From assembly GCA_003282175.1 (NCBI GenBank), contig QBZX01000001.1, positions 160,615 through 224,614 of the forward strand: a stretch of 64,000 bases of DNA. Direction: 5' to 3'. The notes below the pieces were generated by a model, which ran no database searches, was not told the origin of the DNA, and saw only the letters and a program-made list of their open reading frames with translations. The translations under genes were made by a program, and so were the position numbers. Source of the DNA: Pelagibacteraceae bacterium AG-337-G06 (GTDB lineage: Bacteria; Pseudomonadota; Alphaproteobacteria; Pelagibacterales; AG-422-B15). Each line of letters opens with the position of its first letter. The stretch's first letter is position 1. This document shows, in pieces, positions 46,522 through 56,988 of the stretch.

Positions 46522-47244
46522 ATGAACAAAGTTAAAATATCGTTAGCAACGTTTTGCTTTCTTTTTCTTATATCATTTGGTGTATTAGCTGAAGATAGAT
46601 CGACACGTATTTTAGTTACTGCGACTGAGGAGGCTACGTTATCAAGTGAAATTTCAGCTAAAATTATTTCTATTCCTATCAAAGTTGGGAACAGCTTTAA
46701 AAAGTCAGACGTACTAATTGAGTTTGATTGTTCCTTTTTTGAAGCTCAAAAAGATGTCGTACAAGCTGAGCTAGATAGCGCCATAGTAACGCTAAAAAGT
46801 AACCAAGAGCTTGCCATGATGAGATCAATTGGAGAGTATGAGGTTCAATTATCGCAAATAGCTGTTGAAAGAGCACAGTCAGAATTAAATATTGCAGAAC
46901 TCAATACTGATCGTTGCATTATTCGGGCACCTTATGACGGCACTATGTCAAAAGTTTTTGTAAATGAGTATGAAAGCATTGAAAGGCAGCAGCCTTTGAT
47001 AGAAATTATTGGGTCAGGCACATTGGAGGCAAAACTTATGATCTCCAGTAAATGGTTATCGTGGTTATCAGAGGGTTATCCAATACGTATTGTTATTGAT
47101 GAGAACGGTTTAGAGTATGGTGCACAGGTTCACTCTCTAGGAGCAGACATTGATCCAGTAAGTCAAACCATAGATGCTACAGCACAATTTGATCAAAATT
47201 ATGAGACATTACTTCCGGGAATGAGTGGGACAGCAACGTTTTGA
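46522..47244 (+). CDS. Periplasmic adaptor (MFP/HlyD-like), small
   Basis: A 240-residue membrane-fusion-type protein with a signal peptide (SLATFCFLFLISFGVLAED, about residues 7-25). A lipoyl half-motif (ISAKIISIPIKVGNSFKKSD) is followed by a helical hairpin (about 70-130), the second lipoyl half (CIIRAPYDGTMSKVFVNEYE) and a beta domain ending PGMSGTATF. It has no membrane helix and is shorter than most adaptors. It starts 12 bases after the adhesin gene and overlaps the next gene by 4 bases, so it is almost certainly part of the adhesin export machinery. Confidence 0.82.
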   Translation: MNKVKISLATFCFLFLISFGVLAEDRSTRILVTATEEATLSSEISAKIISIPIKVGNSFKKSDVLIEFDCSFFEAQKDVVQAELDSAIVTLKSNQELAMMRSIGEYEVQLSQIAVERAQSELNIAELNTDRCIIRAPYDGTMSKVFVNEYESIERQQPLIEIIGSGTLEAKLMISSKWLSWLSEGYPIRIVIDENGLEYGAQVHSLGADIDPVSQTIDATAQFDQNYETLLPGMSGTATF

Positions 47245-48584
47245 ATGAAAATTCTTCAATAAAAATTGCACGACTAATTACACTTGAAAAAAAGTTTCGT
47301 AACGCTGAAAGTGAAACAGAACTTGGTTTCATTTGTGCCAATGAACTGAGAAGTGTGATTGATTATAACTTCTTATTTATGCTCAAGAAATCGAGTCTTA
47401 ACCGCTTTCTAGTACATACCATATCTGATTTATCGGTCATTGATAGAACTGCACCAACCGTTACTTTTGTTGAGGCACTTATTAATAAAAAAGGAGTTAT
47501 CAACAATGATATTGTATCTGAAATTAAACTTAATGATCCTATTTTAAATGAAATTAATTTGACCATTCCAGAAAATTTTCCAAATTATTTAATTTTTGTA
47601 CCTCTATCCTCGCGAATAGAAAAAAATATTGGTTATTTAGTTCTTGTGAGAACAGAGCCTGTCACTAGTTCAGAAAAAGACTTATTATTACATGTATCTG
47701 AAACTTTCAGTCACGCACTTGCCGCTTTTAGTTCAAAAAAAACATTTATAGCAAGTATCAATCGTATGTTTACAGGTTGGGTAAAGTGGTTCGTTATCAC
47801 CTTAGTAATTGCAGTGATGTTTTTCCCTATCAGTATGTCAGCACTAGCGCCGGTAGAAGTTGTAGCAAAAGATCCAACAATTGTAACATCACCAGTGAAT
47901 GGCGTTGTAGAACAAGTATTAATAAAAACTAATGAAAATGTAAAATCAGGAACCAAACTAGTTAAGCTAGACGATTTAAATTTTAAAAATCAGTATGAGA
48001 TAGCACTTCAAAAACTTCAAGTGGCTGAAGCTGAACTTTTAAGAGTTAAGCAGTCATCATTTTCAAACGAAGATGATAAAGCACGTCTGGTTGAACTTTC
48101 AACCGAAGTGGGGTTAAGAAAAAAAGAAGCCGTTTATGCGGAAGAACAACTGAAATATTCAATCATTTCTGCTGATCGAGACGGTATTGCAGTTGTTGAA
48201 GACTTTACTGATTGGCAAGGGAGGCCTGTTACCATTGGTGAAAAAATATTAACCATAGCTGATCCAGAACAAATTGAGTTTCAAATCTTTTTGCCCACCA
48301 AAGACTCTCTTTTGATTAAGAAGGAAGCCAGAGTAAAAGTTTTTTTAGATAGTGACCCCCTCAATTCTTTGGACGGCAAAGTATTACGTACTTCTTATAA
48401 ACCTGCGCTTACATCTGAGAACATTTTAGCTTATCAAATTTTTGCAAATTTTGAGGAAAATCAAGGGGAGATTCCAAGAATAGGATTAAGAGGCACCGCC
48501 AAAATCTACGGAGAAAAGACGAGTGTTTTTTATTACATATTTCGTATTCCTATAAATCTCACAAGACAATTTTTAGGATTTTAA
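47241..48584 (+). CDS. GAF-like / transmembrane / HlyD adaptor fusion
   Basis: A 447-residue protein. Residues about 1-175 form a cytoplasmic alpha/beta region whose pattern (SETELGFICANELRSVIDY, YLIFVPLSSRI, GYLVLVRTEP) resembles a GAF domain. One helix follows (about 183-205), then a periplasmic HlyD-like part with both lipoyl halves (SPVNGVVEQVLIKTNENVKS and YSIISADRDGIAVVEDF) and a helical hairpin between. The start is TTG at 47241, overlapping the previous stop (TTGA); no in-frame ATG occurs before about residue 47. A sensor-like domain on an adaptor is unusual. Confidence 0.75.
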   Translation: MNENSSIKIARLITLEKKFRNAESETELGFICANELRSVIDYNFLFMLKKSSLNRFLVHTISDLSVIDRTAPTVTFVEALINKKGVINNDIVSEIKLNDPILNEINLTIPENFPNYLIFVPLSSRIEKNIGYLVLVRTEPVTSSEKDLLLHVSETFSHALAAFSSKKTFIASINRMFTGWVKWFVITLVIAVMFFPISMSALAPVEVVAKDPTIVTSPVNGVVEQVLIKTNENVKSGTKLVKLDDLNFKNQYEIALQKLQVAEAELLRVKQSSFSNEDDKARLVELSTEVGLRKKEAVYAEEQLKYSIISADRDGIAVVEDFTDWQGRPVTIGEKILTIADPEQIEFQIFLPTKDSLLIKKEARVKVFLDSDPLNSLDGKVLRTSYKPALTSENILAYQIFANFEENQGEIPRIGLRGTAKIYGEKTSVFYYIFRIPINLTRQFLGF

Positions 48585-50690
48585 ATGATTGTTCCACACC
48601 TCAGACAAGATTTGAAATTAAGCGAGGGTCCTAAAAAAGAGGACGGCTCTTCATCGTGGCTACTTTATGACTCTTTAAGAAATAAATATTTTTCAATCAA
48701 TAAAAACGCTTTTGATCTTTTAAAAAACTGGTCAAGTGGATCTCAATTGGACGATTTCATAAAAAAAATTAATGAAATTAACTTATTAGTCAGTGAAGAA
48801 GAAATAAATGAGTTTATCAATTTTCTTGATCAAAATAATTTGACGATCAAAAAGACCAGTGAAGAAGTAAAGTCTTTGGTGGTTCAAAAAAACAAAATGA
48901 ATAAGCATTGGATTCTCAAACTTATTCACAACTATCTATTTTTCAAAATACCCTTATTAAGACCGAGCACTTGGCTCCAAAGAACTTTACCTATTGCCAT
49001 GTTCTTAAGCTCATTAACAGTCAGACGGATTATTTATGGTTTAGGAATAATTGGAATATTTATGACAATAACTAATTATGAGAAATTTCTCTCAACTTTT
49101 TCATATTTTTACAATATTAACGGCTTGATCTTATTTGGAATTACGATCATTTTTGTGAAAGCTTTACATGAGTTGGGTCATGCTTATGTAGCTACATATT
49201 ATAAGTGTAAAGTCTCATCTATTGGCCTAGCTATGCTCGTGTTTTTTCCATTTTTATACACGGATACGTCTGATGCCTGGAAACTTACTGACCACAGAAA
49301 GCGTTTACTAATAAATTTTGCAGGAATGTTAACTGAACTGCACCTAGCATTAATTGCTACATTTGCATGGGCTGTTTTTCCGGAGGGTATTATGAAAAGT
49401 GCAGCATTTTTCATTGCTACATCAAGCTGGATCTCATCATTAATAATAAATATAAGCCCCTTTATGCGGTTTGATGGCTATTATGTGCTCTCTGATTATC
49501 TTAAAGCTGAAAACCTGCAACCGCGTTCATTTGCTTTAGGTCGATGGCAGATAAGAGAATGGCTCTTTGGCTTTAAATTTCAGCCACCGGAACAGTTAGT
49601 CGCTAACAGAAGGTGGACTTTTATAATTTATGCGTGGGCTACGTGGATTTATCGTTTCTTCATTTTTATTGGTATTGCATTATTGGTTTATTATTTAACA
49701 TTTAAAATATTAGGAATTATTTTATTTGTAATAGAAATTGTATGGTTCATTTTATTGCCGATTGCTAGAGAAGTCATTCAATGGTGGAAGCTTAGAAAGT
49801 CAATGAAATTCAATAGATCTTCTATGAGGTCAATCGTTTTGTTCGCAGTATTTATGGTTGCCATGCTTGTTCCATGGCGCTCATCCCTGAGTTTGCCAGC
49901 TGTTATTGAAGAGGGTGTTGTTCTTGATATTTTTGCATCGGAAGACTCCAAGATAAGAAAGGTCAATGTTTCACATAATCAGTATGTAGCTGAGGGAGAC
50001 TTGCTAGTTGTCATGACCAGTCCTTTGATTTCTAATAAAGTTGAAAAAGCAATAGATCGCGTAAAAATGATACAGCAAAAACTTGATCGTAGAGTGGGAT
50101 CAAAGCTTGATCTTAGCAATCTATTAATACTTGAGAATGAGTTACAAAAAGAGATTGAAATTTTGAAATCATTGAAAGAAGAAAATAAAGCTTTATCAAT
50201 TTATGCACCGTCAGATGGCATTATAAAAGATTTGATAAGTCTAAATACTAATCAATGGGTAAATAAAAAAGATAAGCTATTTTCAATTGTTCAGTCTGAA
50301 GAAGTGCAAGTGATAGCTTTTGTTAGCGAAACGGATCTTGATAAAATAAAAAAAGTTACAGGCGGTTACTTTCATGCAAAAAATAGTGAATTTGCGAAAG
50401 TAAAAGTCGAATTAGTATCATCAAATGAAACTTCAACCGAAGAGTTGCCGTATTTGGCTTTGACTTCAACCTATGGAGGCACAATTGCATCAAGAGAAAT
50501 ACTTGGGAAGAAAAAAGTGCAGAGACCTGAAAATGCTATTTATCAACTAAATTTCACTTCTTCAGAGAGTCCAAAAGATTTACAGTGGCAGACAGCTGGA
50601 TCTGTCAAAATAGATTCAGAAAATTATAATATTTTTCAAAATATATTTAATGCAACTACCTCAATACTCATTCAGGAAAGTGGATTTTAG
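48585..50690 (+). CDS. PqqD-like / M50 protease-like / lipoyl-adaptor membrane protein
   Basis: A 701-residue polytopic protein. Residues about 1-95 ([28 protein letters not shown]) look like a PqqD-type winged helix, a peptide-recognition fold. The membrane region (about 140-400) contains HELGH at 195-199 and [12 protein letters not shown] around 288-300, matching the zinc ligands (H-E-x-x-H plus distal Asp) of M50/site-2 proteases. The C-terminal third is HlyD-like, with a lipoyl segment, a coiled coil (about 485-530) and a second lipoyl half ([18 protein letters not shown]). It directly follows the GAF-adaptor gene (stop then ATG) and converges on ureG. Confidence 0.8.
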   Translation: MIVPHLRQDLKLSEGPKKEDGSSSWLLYDSLRNKYFSINKNAFDLLKNWSSGSQLDDFIKKINEINLLVSEEEINEFINFLDQNNLTIKKTSEEVKSLVVQKNKMNKHWILKLIHNYLFFKIPLLRPSTWLQRTLPIAMFLSSLTVRRIIYGLGIIGIFMTITNYEKFLSTFSYFYNINGLILFGITIIFVKALHELGHAYVATYYKCKVSSIGLAMLVFFPFLYTDTSDAWKLTDHRKRLLINFAGMLTELHLALIATFAWAVFPEGIMKSAAFFIATSSWISSLIINISPFMRFDGYYVLSDYLKAENLQPRSFALGRWQIREWLFGFKFQPPEQLVANRRWTFIIYAWATWIYRFFIFIGIALLVYYLTFKILGIILFVIEIVWFILLPIAREVIQWWKLRKSMKFNRSSMRSIVLFAVFMVAMLVPWRSSLSLPAVIEEGVVLDIFASEDSKIRKVNVSHNQYVAEGDLLVVMTSPLISNKVEKAIDRVKMIQQKLDRRVGSKLDLSNLLILENELQKEIEILKSLKEENKALSIYAPSDGIIKDLISLNTNQWVNKKDKLFSIVQSEEVQVIAFVSETDLDKIKKVTGGYFHAKNSEFAKVKVELVSSNETSTEELPYLALTSTYGGTIASREILGKKKVQRPENAIYQLNFTSSESPKDLQWQTAGSVKIDSENYNIFQNIFNATTSILIQESGF

Positions 50691-51307
50691 TTAATTTCAA
50701 GACCGCCTTCGGTTTTGAGAAACTCAGCAACATTTTCTATACCCTTATTATTCTTCATTTCACCAAATATATAAGGCATGCCTGATCGGGCAGTTTCAAC
50801 ATCTAATTTCATTTGATCTAAATCAACATTTACGTGATTTGCTAAATCGGTTTTATTGATGATTAGTAAATCAGATTTTTTTATTGCTGGTCCACCTTTA
50901 CGAGGAATATCACCTCCCATTCCAACATCAATTACATAGATTGATAAATCTACCAACTCCGGACTAAACGTTGCTGCTAAATTATCTCCACCTGACTCAA
51001 TCAATAGCAACTGTAAATCAGGAAATTTTTGTTTCATTTCTTCTACAGCCAAGAGGTTAATTGAAGCATCTTCTCTAATTGCGGTATGAGGGCATCCACC
51101 TGTTTCGACGCCTCTAATTCTCTCAATTGGTAAAACTTGAGCTCTCATTAAATACTCGGCATCTTCGATTGTATAAATATCATTTGATATAACTGCCATT
51201 GAAATATTTTTAGATAAATTTTTGCACAAAGCCTCAGTAAGACTTGTTTTACCAGCACCTACTGGACCGCCTATACCAATTTTTAAAGGACCTCGAAAAT
51301 TATTCAT
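50687..51307 (-). CDS. ureG: Urease accessory GTPase UreG
   Basis: A 206-residue SIMIBI-class GTPase. The P-loop is [10 protein letters not shown] (residues 14-23), [13 protein letters not shown] (about 67-79) is the invariant nickel-binding C-P-H segment, and INKTDLA (about 150-156) is the guanine-specificity motif. UreG with UreF and UreD delivers nickel to apo-urease using GTP. It is the last gene of ureDABCEFG and overlaps ureF by 4 bases (ATGA). The stop overlaps that of the convergent M50-like gene by 4 bases. Confidence 0.96.
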   Translation of the reverse strand: MNNFRGPLKIGIGGPVGAGKTSLTEALCKNLSKNISMAVISNDIYTIEDAEYLMRAQVLPIERIRGVETGGCPHTAIREDASINLLAVEEMKQKFPDLQLLLIESGGDNLAATFSPELVDLSIYVIDVGMGGDIPRKGGPAIKKSDLLIINKTDLANHVNVDLDQMKLDVETARSGMPYIFGEMKNNKGIENVAEFLKTEGGLEIN

Positions 51308-51963
51308 GTGATATAAATTCTGGATGTAAGATTTTCATGTTTCATACTGTAAATATCTGCACAAAACATGGAACTGCGTAAATCATCTAAGCTATAGTCT
51401 TTCATCGTATTATGGAAACTTTTCATCATTCCAAGAAATGACACCATACAATCTTGGCCATCTCTCTGGCTTAAAGGTATATGTTTAACGCACATATTGA
51501 TTAAGTTTGAGATGAATGATTGAATATAAAAGTCAACCAAATCATCAAAAGCAATATGAAATTTAATTCCTGCTTGAGCAATACAGACTGGAAAAGCAGT
51601 CTCATTACTTATTATATAGCCCCAACTTTCAGACATAATTTTTCGGAAGGCATCACCCATTTTGAGTGTTTCAAGTTGACGTTCCTTGGATGAGCAACTT
51701 GCAAGCACTAAATCATTCACATTAATTCCATCATAGGTAGCCTTGATAAAGATATACTCATTTCTGCATGTTCCCTCAAAGAGAATACTTTTAATAAATT
51801 CCAATACGTCATTTTTATTTTTGATTAGCTTATCATCAATTAAAGCCTCGAGACCATGCGAATATGCGTATGAACCAATAGGAAATGAAGACGAGAACCA
51901 AAGATGTAAAATTTGATGAGATTTTAAATCCAATGAGTTTTTATCTTTAATGCTTGTGACCAT
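51304..51963 (-). CDS. ureF: Urease accessory protein UreF
   Basis: An all-helical chaperone of 219 residues from the ATG at 51963 (MVTSIKDKN). The UreF landmark [20 protein letters not shown] lies near residues 22-41, and the C-terminus has [11 protein letters not shown], close to the usual S-R-L-F end. It bridges UreD and UreG in the nickel-insertion complex. In-frame starts further upstream (to 52011) would lie deep inside ureE; the chosen start overlaps ureE by 17 bases and gives normal UreF length. Confidence 0.9.
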   Translation of the reverse strand: MVTSIKDKNSLDLKSHQILHLWFSSSFPIGSYAYSHGLEALIDDKLIKNKNDVLEFIKSILFEGTCRNEYIFIKATYDGINVNDLVLASCSSKERQLETLKMGDAFRKIMSESWGYIISNETAFPVCIAQAGIKFHIAFDDLVDFYIQSFISNLINMCVKHIPLSQRDGQDCMVSFLGMMKSFHNTMKDYSLDDLRSSMFCADIYSMKHENLTSRIYIT

Positions 51964-52390
51964 GCGTTCTCCCCAAACCATAAGCCCCTCCTTCAGGATT
52001 AAATTGTTCAATCACAGATTTTGTCTGCCCCCCAAGTCTTCTCACCATATCCTCAATTATATGGTCACTTTGTATTAGAATTCTTGTAGCTTCAATCTGA
52101 CAGGGGATATGTCTATTCCCAATATGCCATATTAATTTATTTAAACTTTCTGACTTGATCTCAATTAAATTTTCTTTTTTTGATTTTATAGTAATTAATT
52201 TTCCACTCTCAAGTTTGAACGCTTGATTACTCAAGACTGATTTCATCTCTTCAAGATCAACAAGAAATTCATGACCTTTGTCAGAAACTAATTTTTTGCG
52301 TCGCATGAATCTCTCCTCATAAGATAGCGAAATTGTATCAACCACTTCGGAGGAATCACAGTTACTTAGTATTGAATTACAAATTTCCAT
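51947..52390 (-). CDS. ureE: Urease accessory nickel metallochaperone UreE
   Basis: A 147-residue UreE with its peptide-binding N-domain (SYEERFMRRKKLVSDKGHEF) and C-terminal metal domain. GNRHIPCQIE (about 91-100) holds the conserved nickel-site histidine at the dimer interface; DHIIEDMVRRLGG and [16 protein letters not shown] follow. The C-terminal His tail is short (HGHKH) compared with the His-rich tail of Klebsiella UreE. It hands nickel to UreG. Starts 2 bases after ureC. Confidence 0.92.
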   Translation of the reverse strand: MEICNSILSNCDSSEVVDTISLSYEERFMRRKKLVSDKGHEFLVDLEEMKSVLSNQAFKLESGKLITIKSKKENLIEIKSESLNKLIWHIGNRHIPCQIEATRILIQSDHIIEDMVRRLGGQTKSVIEQFNPEGGAYGLGRTHGHKH

Positions 52391-52392
52391 AA

Positions 52393-54099
52393 TCAGTACA
52401 TAAAATATCTTTGTGCCATTGGCAGTTCTTCTGCAGGTTCACATGTTATAATTTCTCCATTTGCTCTAACCTCATATGTTTCAGGATTTACATCTATAGA
52501 TGGACAAACATCATTTAAAACCATATTTTTTTTTGAAATTGACCTTGTATTGCTTACCGGCAGCATATTTTTTTGTATATTGAGATGATTAAGGCTGCCT
52601 GCCTCCAGAGAACTCTTGCTGACAAAAGTTACCGATGAGTTTTCAAGCGACCTTCCATAACTTCCAAACATTGGGCGGGTATATACAGGTTGGGGAGTTG
52701 GAATCGATGCGTTTGGATCGCCCATTTGAGCGCAGGCAATACTCCCACCCATTATTACAATCTCAGGCTTAACACCAAAGAAAGCTGGGTCCCAGATAAC
52801 GATATCTGCTCTTTTATTTTTTTCGAGACTGCCAACATAGGAAGAAATTCCATGAGCAATTGACGGATTTATTGTATATTTTGCAAGGTATCGTTTGACT
52901 CTTAAATTATCATTATCGCCTTGCTCTTCAGACAGTCTTCCTCGTTGCACTTTCATTTTATGGGCTGTTTGCCATGTTCTAATAATAACCTCACCAACGC
53001 GTCCCATAGCTTGACTGTCAGATGCGATGATTGAGAAAGCACCCATATCGTGCAAAATGTCTTCAGCAGCCATCGTCTCTCTCCGTATTCTACTCTCAGC
53101 AAATGCTACGTCTTCAGGTATTGATTTATCAAGGTGATGGCAAACCATCAGCATATCTAAATGCTCTTCAACAGTGTTAACAGTAAATGGTCGTGTTGGA
53201 TTAGTTGAAGATGGCAAAACATAAGGTTCACCACAAATTTTTATTATATCAGGCGCGTGTCCACCACCCGCACCCTCAGTATGAAATGTATGAATGGTTC
53301 TTTTATTAATTGCATTAATTGTATTTTCTACAAAACCGCTTTCATTGAGCGTATCAGTGTGTATCATGACCTGAACGTCGAATTTATCAGCAACATTTAA
53401 ACAATTATCAATTGCACCAGGAGTAGACCCCCAGTCCTCATGAAGTTTGAGAGCAGCTGCTCCACCAAGAACTTGTTCCTCTAAACCAGAAGGCATCGAA
53501 GAATTTCCTTTGCCTGCATAAGCTAAATTCATCGAGAAAGCATCAGATGATTGAAGCATCCTGCCGATGTGCCATGGCCCTGGCGTGCAAGTAGTTGCTA
53601 ATGTTCCATGTGCTGGTCCAGTACCTCCACCCAGCATCGTAGTAATGCCAGAATGTAAGGCGTCATCAATTTGCTGAGGACATATGAAATGTATATGACT
53701 ATCAAAGCCGCCCGCCGTTACAATTTTACCTTCACCTGCAATAACTTCAGTACCTGGACCAATTATAATATCCACACCGGGTTGTGTATCAGGGTTACCA
53801 GCTTTTCCAATATGGTCAATATTTCCGTTCTTTAGTCCAATATCCGCTTTATATATTCCGGTGACATCTAGAATCAGAGCATTTGTAATAACTGTGTCTA
53901 AGGCTCCATCACTTCTTGAAACCTGAGACTGTCCCATGCCATCGCGAATAACTTTGCCGCCACCAAACTTAACTTCCTCACCGTAGACTGTGAGGTCTTT
54001 TTCAACCTCTATGAAAAGTTCAGTATCAGCTAACCTTACTTTATCCCCTGTTGTGGGGCCATACATAGCTGCATAAGCTTGTCTTTGAATTTTTTTCAT
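52393..54099 (-). CDS. ureC: Urease alpha subunit (catalytic)
   Basis: A 568-residue catalytic subunit of normal length. HIHFICPQQ (about 136-144) has two nickel-binding histidines; [11 protein letters not shown] (about 218-228) holds the lysine that is carbamylated to bridge the two nickel ions; [12 protein letters not shown] and [17 protein letters not shown] (about 246-290) supply further ligands; MVCHHLD (about 319-325) is the flap region. It hydrolyses urea to ammonia and carbamate in the cytoplasm. Overlaps ureB by 4 bases. All key residues are intact. Confidence 0.97.
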   Translation of the reverse strand: MKKIQRQAYAAMYGPTTGDKVRLADTELFIEVEKDLTVYGEEVKFGGGKVIRDGMGQSQVSRSDGALDTVITNALILDVTGIYKADIGLKNGNIDHIGKAGNPDTQPGVDIIIGPGTEVIAGEGKIVTAGGFDSHIHFICPQQIDDALHSGITTMLGGGTGPAHGTLATTCTPGPWHIGRMLQSSDAFSMNLAYAGKGNSSMPSGLEEQVLGGAAALKLHEDWGSTPGAIDNCLNVADKFDVQVMIHTDTLNESGFVENTINAINKRTIHTFHTEGAGGGHAPDIIKICGEPYVLPSSTNPTRPFTVNTVEEHLDMLMVCHHLDKSIPEDVAFAESRIRRETMAAEDILHDMGAFSIIASDSQAMGRVGEVIIRTWQTAHKMKVQRGRLSEEQGDNDNLRVKRYLAKYTINPSIAHGISSYVGSLEKNKRADIVIWDPAFFGVKPEIVIMGGSIACAQMGDPNASIPTPQPVYTRPMFGSYGRSLENSSVTFVSKSSLEAGSLNHLNIQKNMLPVSNTRSISKKNMVLNDVCPSIDVNPETYEVRANGEIITCEPAEELPMAQRYFMY

Positions 54100-54404
54100 T
54101 TAATTTTTCCCATGACTTTTTTATTAAACCCAAATATTTTTTTTAGTCCCTGTATTTCTATAAGCTCAACATCTCTTGTTTGCCCAGGTTCAAACCTTAC
54201 TGCGGTTCCAGATGAAATGTTTAGTCTCATGCCTAAAGATTTCTTTCTATCAAATTCAAGGCTTTCATTTACTTCAGCAAAATGATAGTGGCTACCGACT
54301 TGAATTGGACGATCACCAGTGTTGGAGACTTTCATTGTCAAACTCACTAAATCTTTATTTAAAATTATTTCACTGTCACTTGTAGTTATTTCTCCTGGAA
54401 TCAT
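54096..54404 (-). CDS. ureB: Urease beta subunit
   Basis: A 102-residue beta subunit: MIPGEI at the start, [19 protein letters not shown] (about 31-49), the [19 protein letters not shown] segment (about 67-85) and a C-terminal basic end, all in typical order. UreB packs with UreA and UreC to form the structural (ABC)3 trimer. ATG at 54404; the ureA stop lies 7 bases upstream, and the end overlaps ureC (ATGA). Confidence 0.96.
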   Translation of the reverse strand: MIPGEITTSDSEIILNKDLVSLTMKVSNTGDRPIQVGSHYHFAEVNESLEFDRKKSLGMRLNISSGTAVRFEPGQTRDVELIEIQGLKKIFGFNKKVMGKIK

Positions 54405-54411
54405 ATAATTC

Positions 54412-54714
54412 TTACCTTATGGGTTTATGTACCGTGACTAACTTTGTTCCATCTGGAAAAGTTGCTTCTGTCTGCACTTCGGCAATCATTTCAGCAACTC
54501 CTTCCATACAGTCATCTTTTTTTAATACATGTGCTGCACTTTCCATTAATTCAGCTACAGATTTGCCGTCCCTTGCACCTTCAACAACATAATCAGAAAT
54601 AATTGATACGGCTTCAGGGTAATTTAATTTAACGCCACGGTCTAACCTCTTTCGAGCTACTATTGCAGCCATGCTGACCATCATTTTATCAATCTCTCTT
54701 GGAGAAAGCTTCAC
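54412..54714 (-). CDS. ureA: Urease gamma subunit
   Basis: The gamma subunit: [20 protein letters not shown] at the start, [21 protein letters not shown] and a [18 protein letters not shown] end. The frame opens with a GTG at 54726, but the GTG at 54714 forms a GTGA overlap with the ureD stop and yields exactly 100 residues, the normal UreA length beginning VKLSPRE (translated MKLSPRE). That GTG is therefore taken as the start. Confidence 0.95.
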   Translation of the reverse strand: MKLSPREIDKMMVSMAAIVARKRLDRGVKLNYPEAVSIISDYVVEGARDGKSVAELMESAAHVLKKDDCMEGVAEMIAEVQTEATFPDGTKLVTVHKPIR

Positions 54715-55508
54715 GCAGCACCCCACATGTAAGGAATTTTACCATTCATCATGATTGATACGATATTTTTTGTAAATTTTTTTAAATAATAGTTATTAGA
54801 TGAAATACTTCTTATTACTATCTTACCATCCCACTCTGAAATACCAGTAGTTATACTTTTTTCATCATGTATATTATCTTTTAATACAGTATAAAATTTA
54901 TTCATCTCTGAACCTAGTATTATTATTGTATTAATTGCAATATTATCATTAAGCATAAATTTACTTTTCCGCATTCTTTTTATATTATCTGCAAAGCCAT
55001 TGATTTCAAGGTGAGCAATTTTATTATCATTAAATATTTTCCATCGATCAGAGTAGTAACCTTTTTCAATGGTTTCATTCATTGCTGATCTTCCATAAAC
55101 AACTGTTTCGCAGAAAAATAAATTTGAATTATTCAAAAGATTGATATCAATTTGACGTCTTAGGTTGCAGTTATCAAAGAGGATTGTTTCATTTGGTATC
55201 CAAAAAAGAGTACTGTTATCAATGTTAATTGTATATTTAAGTTCAGCCGCATCTCCATATCCACTGTATACCTTCTCAGCAGCCTGACTTGTAGTGAGCA
55301 TATGTGTATTGTGTAAATCTATATTGATATTAAACTTATCTCCACTTGTTACACCCCCAGATGTGTTAACTAAAACTATTTGAGACAAACTAGAGTAGGA
55401 TTGAGGTAGTAAAGCTTTAAGGCATCCTTGCTGATATAATCTTTCAACATCATTATTTATAAACTCTGCATCAATTGTACCTAAAGATTTTTGAAGATTT
55501 ACTTTCAT
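54711..55508 (-). CDS. ureD: Urease accessory protein UreD
   Basis: A 265-residue UreD from the ATG at 55508 ([10 protein letters not shown]); the frame is open to a TTG at 55535, which would extend it by nine residues with no similarity to Ure[19 protein letters not shown] (about residues 49-66) is the family hallmark; [12 protein letters not shown] and [12 protein letters not shown] follow. UreD holds apo-urease open for nickel delivery with UreF and UreG. It is the first gene of the urease operon, divergent from urtA. Confidence 0.93.
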   Translation of the reverse strand: MKVNLQKSLGTIDAEFINNDVERLYQQGCLKALLPQSYSSLSQIVLVNTSGGVTSGDKFNINIDLHNTHMLTTSQAAEKVYSGYGDAAELKYTINIDNSTLFWIPNETILFDNCNLRRQIDINLLNNSNLFFCETVVYGRSAMNETIEKGYYSDRWKIFNDNKIAHLEINGFADNIKRMRKSKFMLNDNIAINTIIILGSEMNKFYTVLKDNIHDEKSITTGISEWDGKIVIRSISSNNYYLKKFTKNIVSIMMNGKIPYMWGAA

Positions 55509-55537
55509 GAAATTATCATAGTGTTTTAATTTCAAGT

Positions 55538-55591
55538 TGACAAATAATTGTCATTTATTTTTATCACTAAAATTACAGATACTAATTAGTA
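55538..55591. promoter_or_regulatory. Two dyads between the urease and urea-transporter operons
   Basis: TGACAA-ATAA-TTGTCA (55538-55553), a perfect 6-base inverted repeat, starts 30 bases upstream of the ureD ATG. TACTAATTAGTA (55580-55591) is a perfect 12-base palindrome in the middle of the divergent region. Either could be an operator coordinating ureDABCEFG and urtABCDE. The regulator is not identifiable from the window; no NtrC-type site was recognised. Confidence 0.4.
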
Positions 55592-55709
55592 ATATAAAAA
55601 TTACGTTTAAATTTTTTTTTTGAAGATGTCATGTTGGCAAGTGTAAAGATTCGTATCACTAATTTTTTTAAGAAATTATGTAGCAGTTAAAAAAATGAAA
55701 GGACGAATA

Positions 55710-56975
55710 ATGATCAAGAAAATTATAGTTGTTATGTCATTTTTCTTTTTTAGTATCACTGCGTATGCAGATACTATCAAAGTTGGCATATTACACTCGC
55801 TGTCGGGTACGATGGCAATCTCAGAGACAACGTTAAAAGATACAATGTTAATGTTGATCGATGAACAAAATGAAAAGGGCGGTATTCTCGGAAAAAAACT
55901 GGAGGCAGTAGTTGTTGATCCTGCTTCAGATTGGCCACTTTTTGCCGAAAAAGCTCGAGAACTAATAACTGTCAATGATGTTGATGTAATGTTTGGCTGC
56001 TGGACTTCTGTGTCTAGAAAGTCTGTGTTACCCGTAATTGAAGAACTTAACGGATTACTTTTTTATCCAGTTCAATATGAGGGTGAAGAAAGCTCAAAAA
56101 ATGTATTTTATACTGGAGCCGCTCCAAACCAACAAGCTATACCAGCTACTGATTACTATCTAGAAGAACTAGGCATTGAAAAGTTCGCATTACTTGGAAC
56201 TGACTATGTTTATCCTAGAACAACAAACAAAATTCTAAATCAATATTTAATTGATAAAGGAATCCCTGAATCTGATATTTTTGTAAATTACACACCTTTT
56301 GGTCACTCGGATTGGTCGAAAATTGTTGCTGATGTTGTAGCACTTGGGGCTGATGGAAAGAAGGTAGGTGTTATTTCAACTATTAACGGTGATGCAAACA
56401 TTGGATTTTATAAAGAACTTGCAGCTGCAGGCGTGAACGCTGAAGACATACCAGTTGTCGCGTTCTCAGTTGGTGAAGAGGAATTATCCGGACTTGATAC
56501 AACAAATTTGGTTGGCCACCTAGCTGCGTGGAATTATTTTCAATCAGCTGAATCCGATTTAAATACAGCATTTATCAAAAACTGGAAAAGCACTATGGGA
56601 CCAGAAAGAGTTACTAATGACCCGATGGAAGCGCACGTGATTGGATTTAACATGTATGTAAAAGCAGTGGAAAAAGCTGGAACTACTGATGTAGATGCAG
56701 TTAGAGAAGCTATGTATGGAATTACAGTTCCTAATCTCACGGGTGGAACAGCTGAAATGCTCCCAAATCATCATCTCTCTAAACCTGTTTTAATAGGCGA
56801 GATCCTTGAGGATGGTCAGTTTGATATAATTAGCCAAACGACGGAGGTTCCAGGAGATGCATGGACAGATCACTTAGTAGAGTCAGCTGTTTTAACATCA
56901 GATTGGCAAAGCTTAGGTTGTGGGATGTATAATACTTCGACCAGCAGCTGTGTTCAGTTAAAGTCTAACTACTAA
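55710..56975 (+). CDS. urtA: Urea ABC transporter substrate-binding protein UrtA
   Basis: A 421-residue periplasmic binding protein with a signal peptide (IIVVMSFFFFSITAYA, cleavage before DTIKVG). KVGILHSLSGTMAISE opens the mature domain and MFGCWTSVSRKSVLP (about 98-112) is characteristic of UrtA/FmdD-type amide-binding proteins. The ATG at 55695 would add MKGRI; the ATG at 55710 has AAAGGA six bases upstream and is preferred. A hairpin follows the stop. With urease genes divergent to it, urea as ligand is very likely. Confidence 0.93.
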   Translation: MIKKIIVVMSFFFFSITAYADTIKVGILHSLSGTMAISETTLKDTMLMLIDEQNEKGGILGKKLEAVVVDPASDWPLFAEKARELITVNDVDVMFGCWTSVSRKSVLPVIEELNGLLFYPVQYEGEESSKNVFYTGAAPNQQAIPATDYYLEELGIEKFALLGTDYVYPRTTNKILNQYLIDKGIPESDIFVNYTPFGHSDWSKIVADVVALGADGKKVGVISTINGDANIGFYKELAAAGVNAEDIPVVAFSVGEEELSGLDTTNLVGHLAAWNYFQSAESDLNTAFIKNWKSTMGPERVTNDPMEAHVIGFNMYVKAVEKAGTTDVDAVREAMYGITVPNLTGGTAEMLPNHHLSKPVLIGEILEDGQFDIISQTTEVPGDAWTDHLVESAVLTSDWQSLGCGMYNTSTSSCVQLKSNY

Positions 56976-56988
56976 TTTTAACCTAAAT

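Noticed and set aside
51964-52011. Longer UreF start at 52011
   Set aside because: It would overlap ureE by 65 bases and add sequence not typical of UreF; the ATG at 51963 gives normal length.
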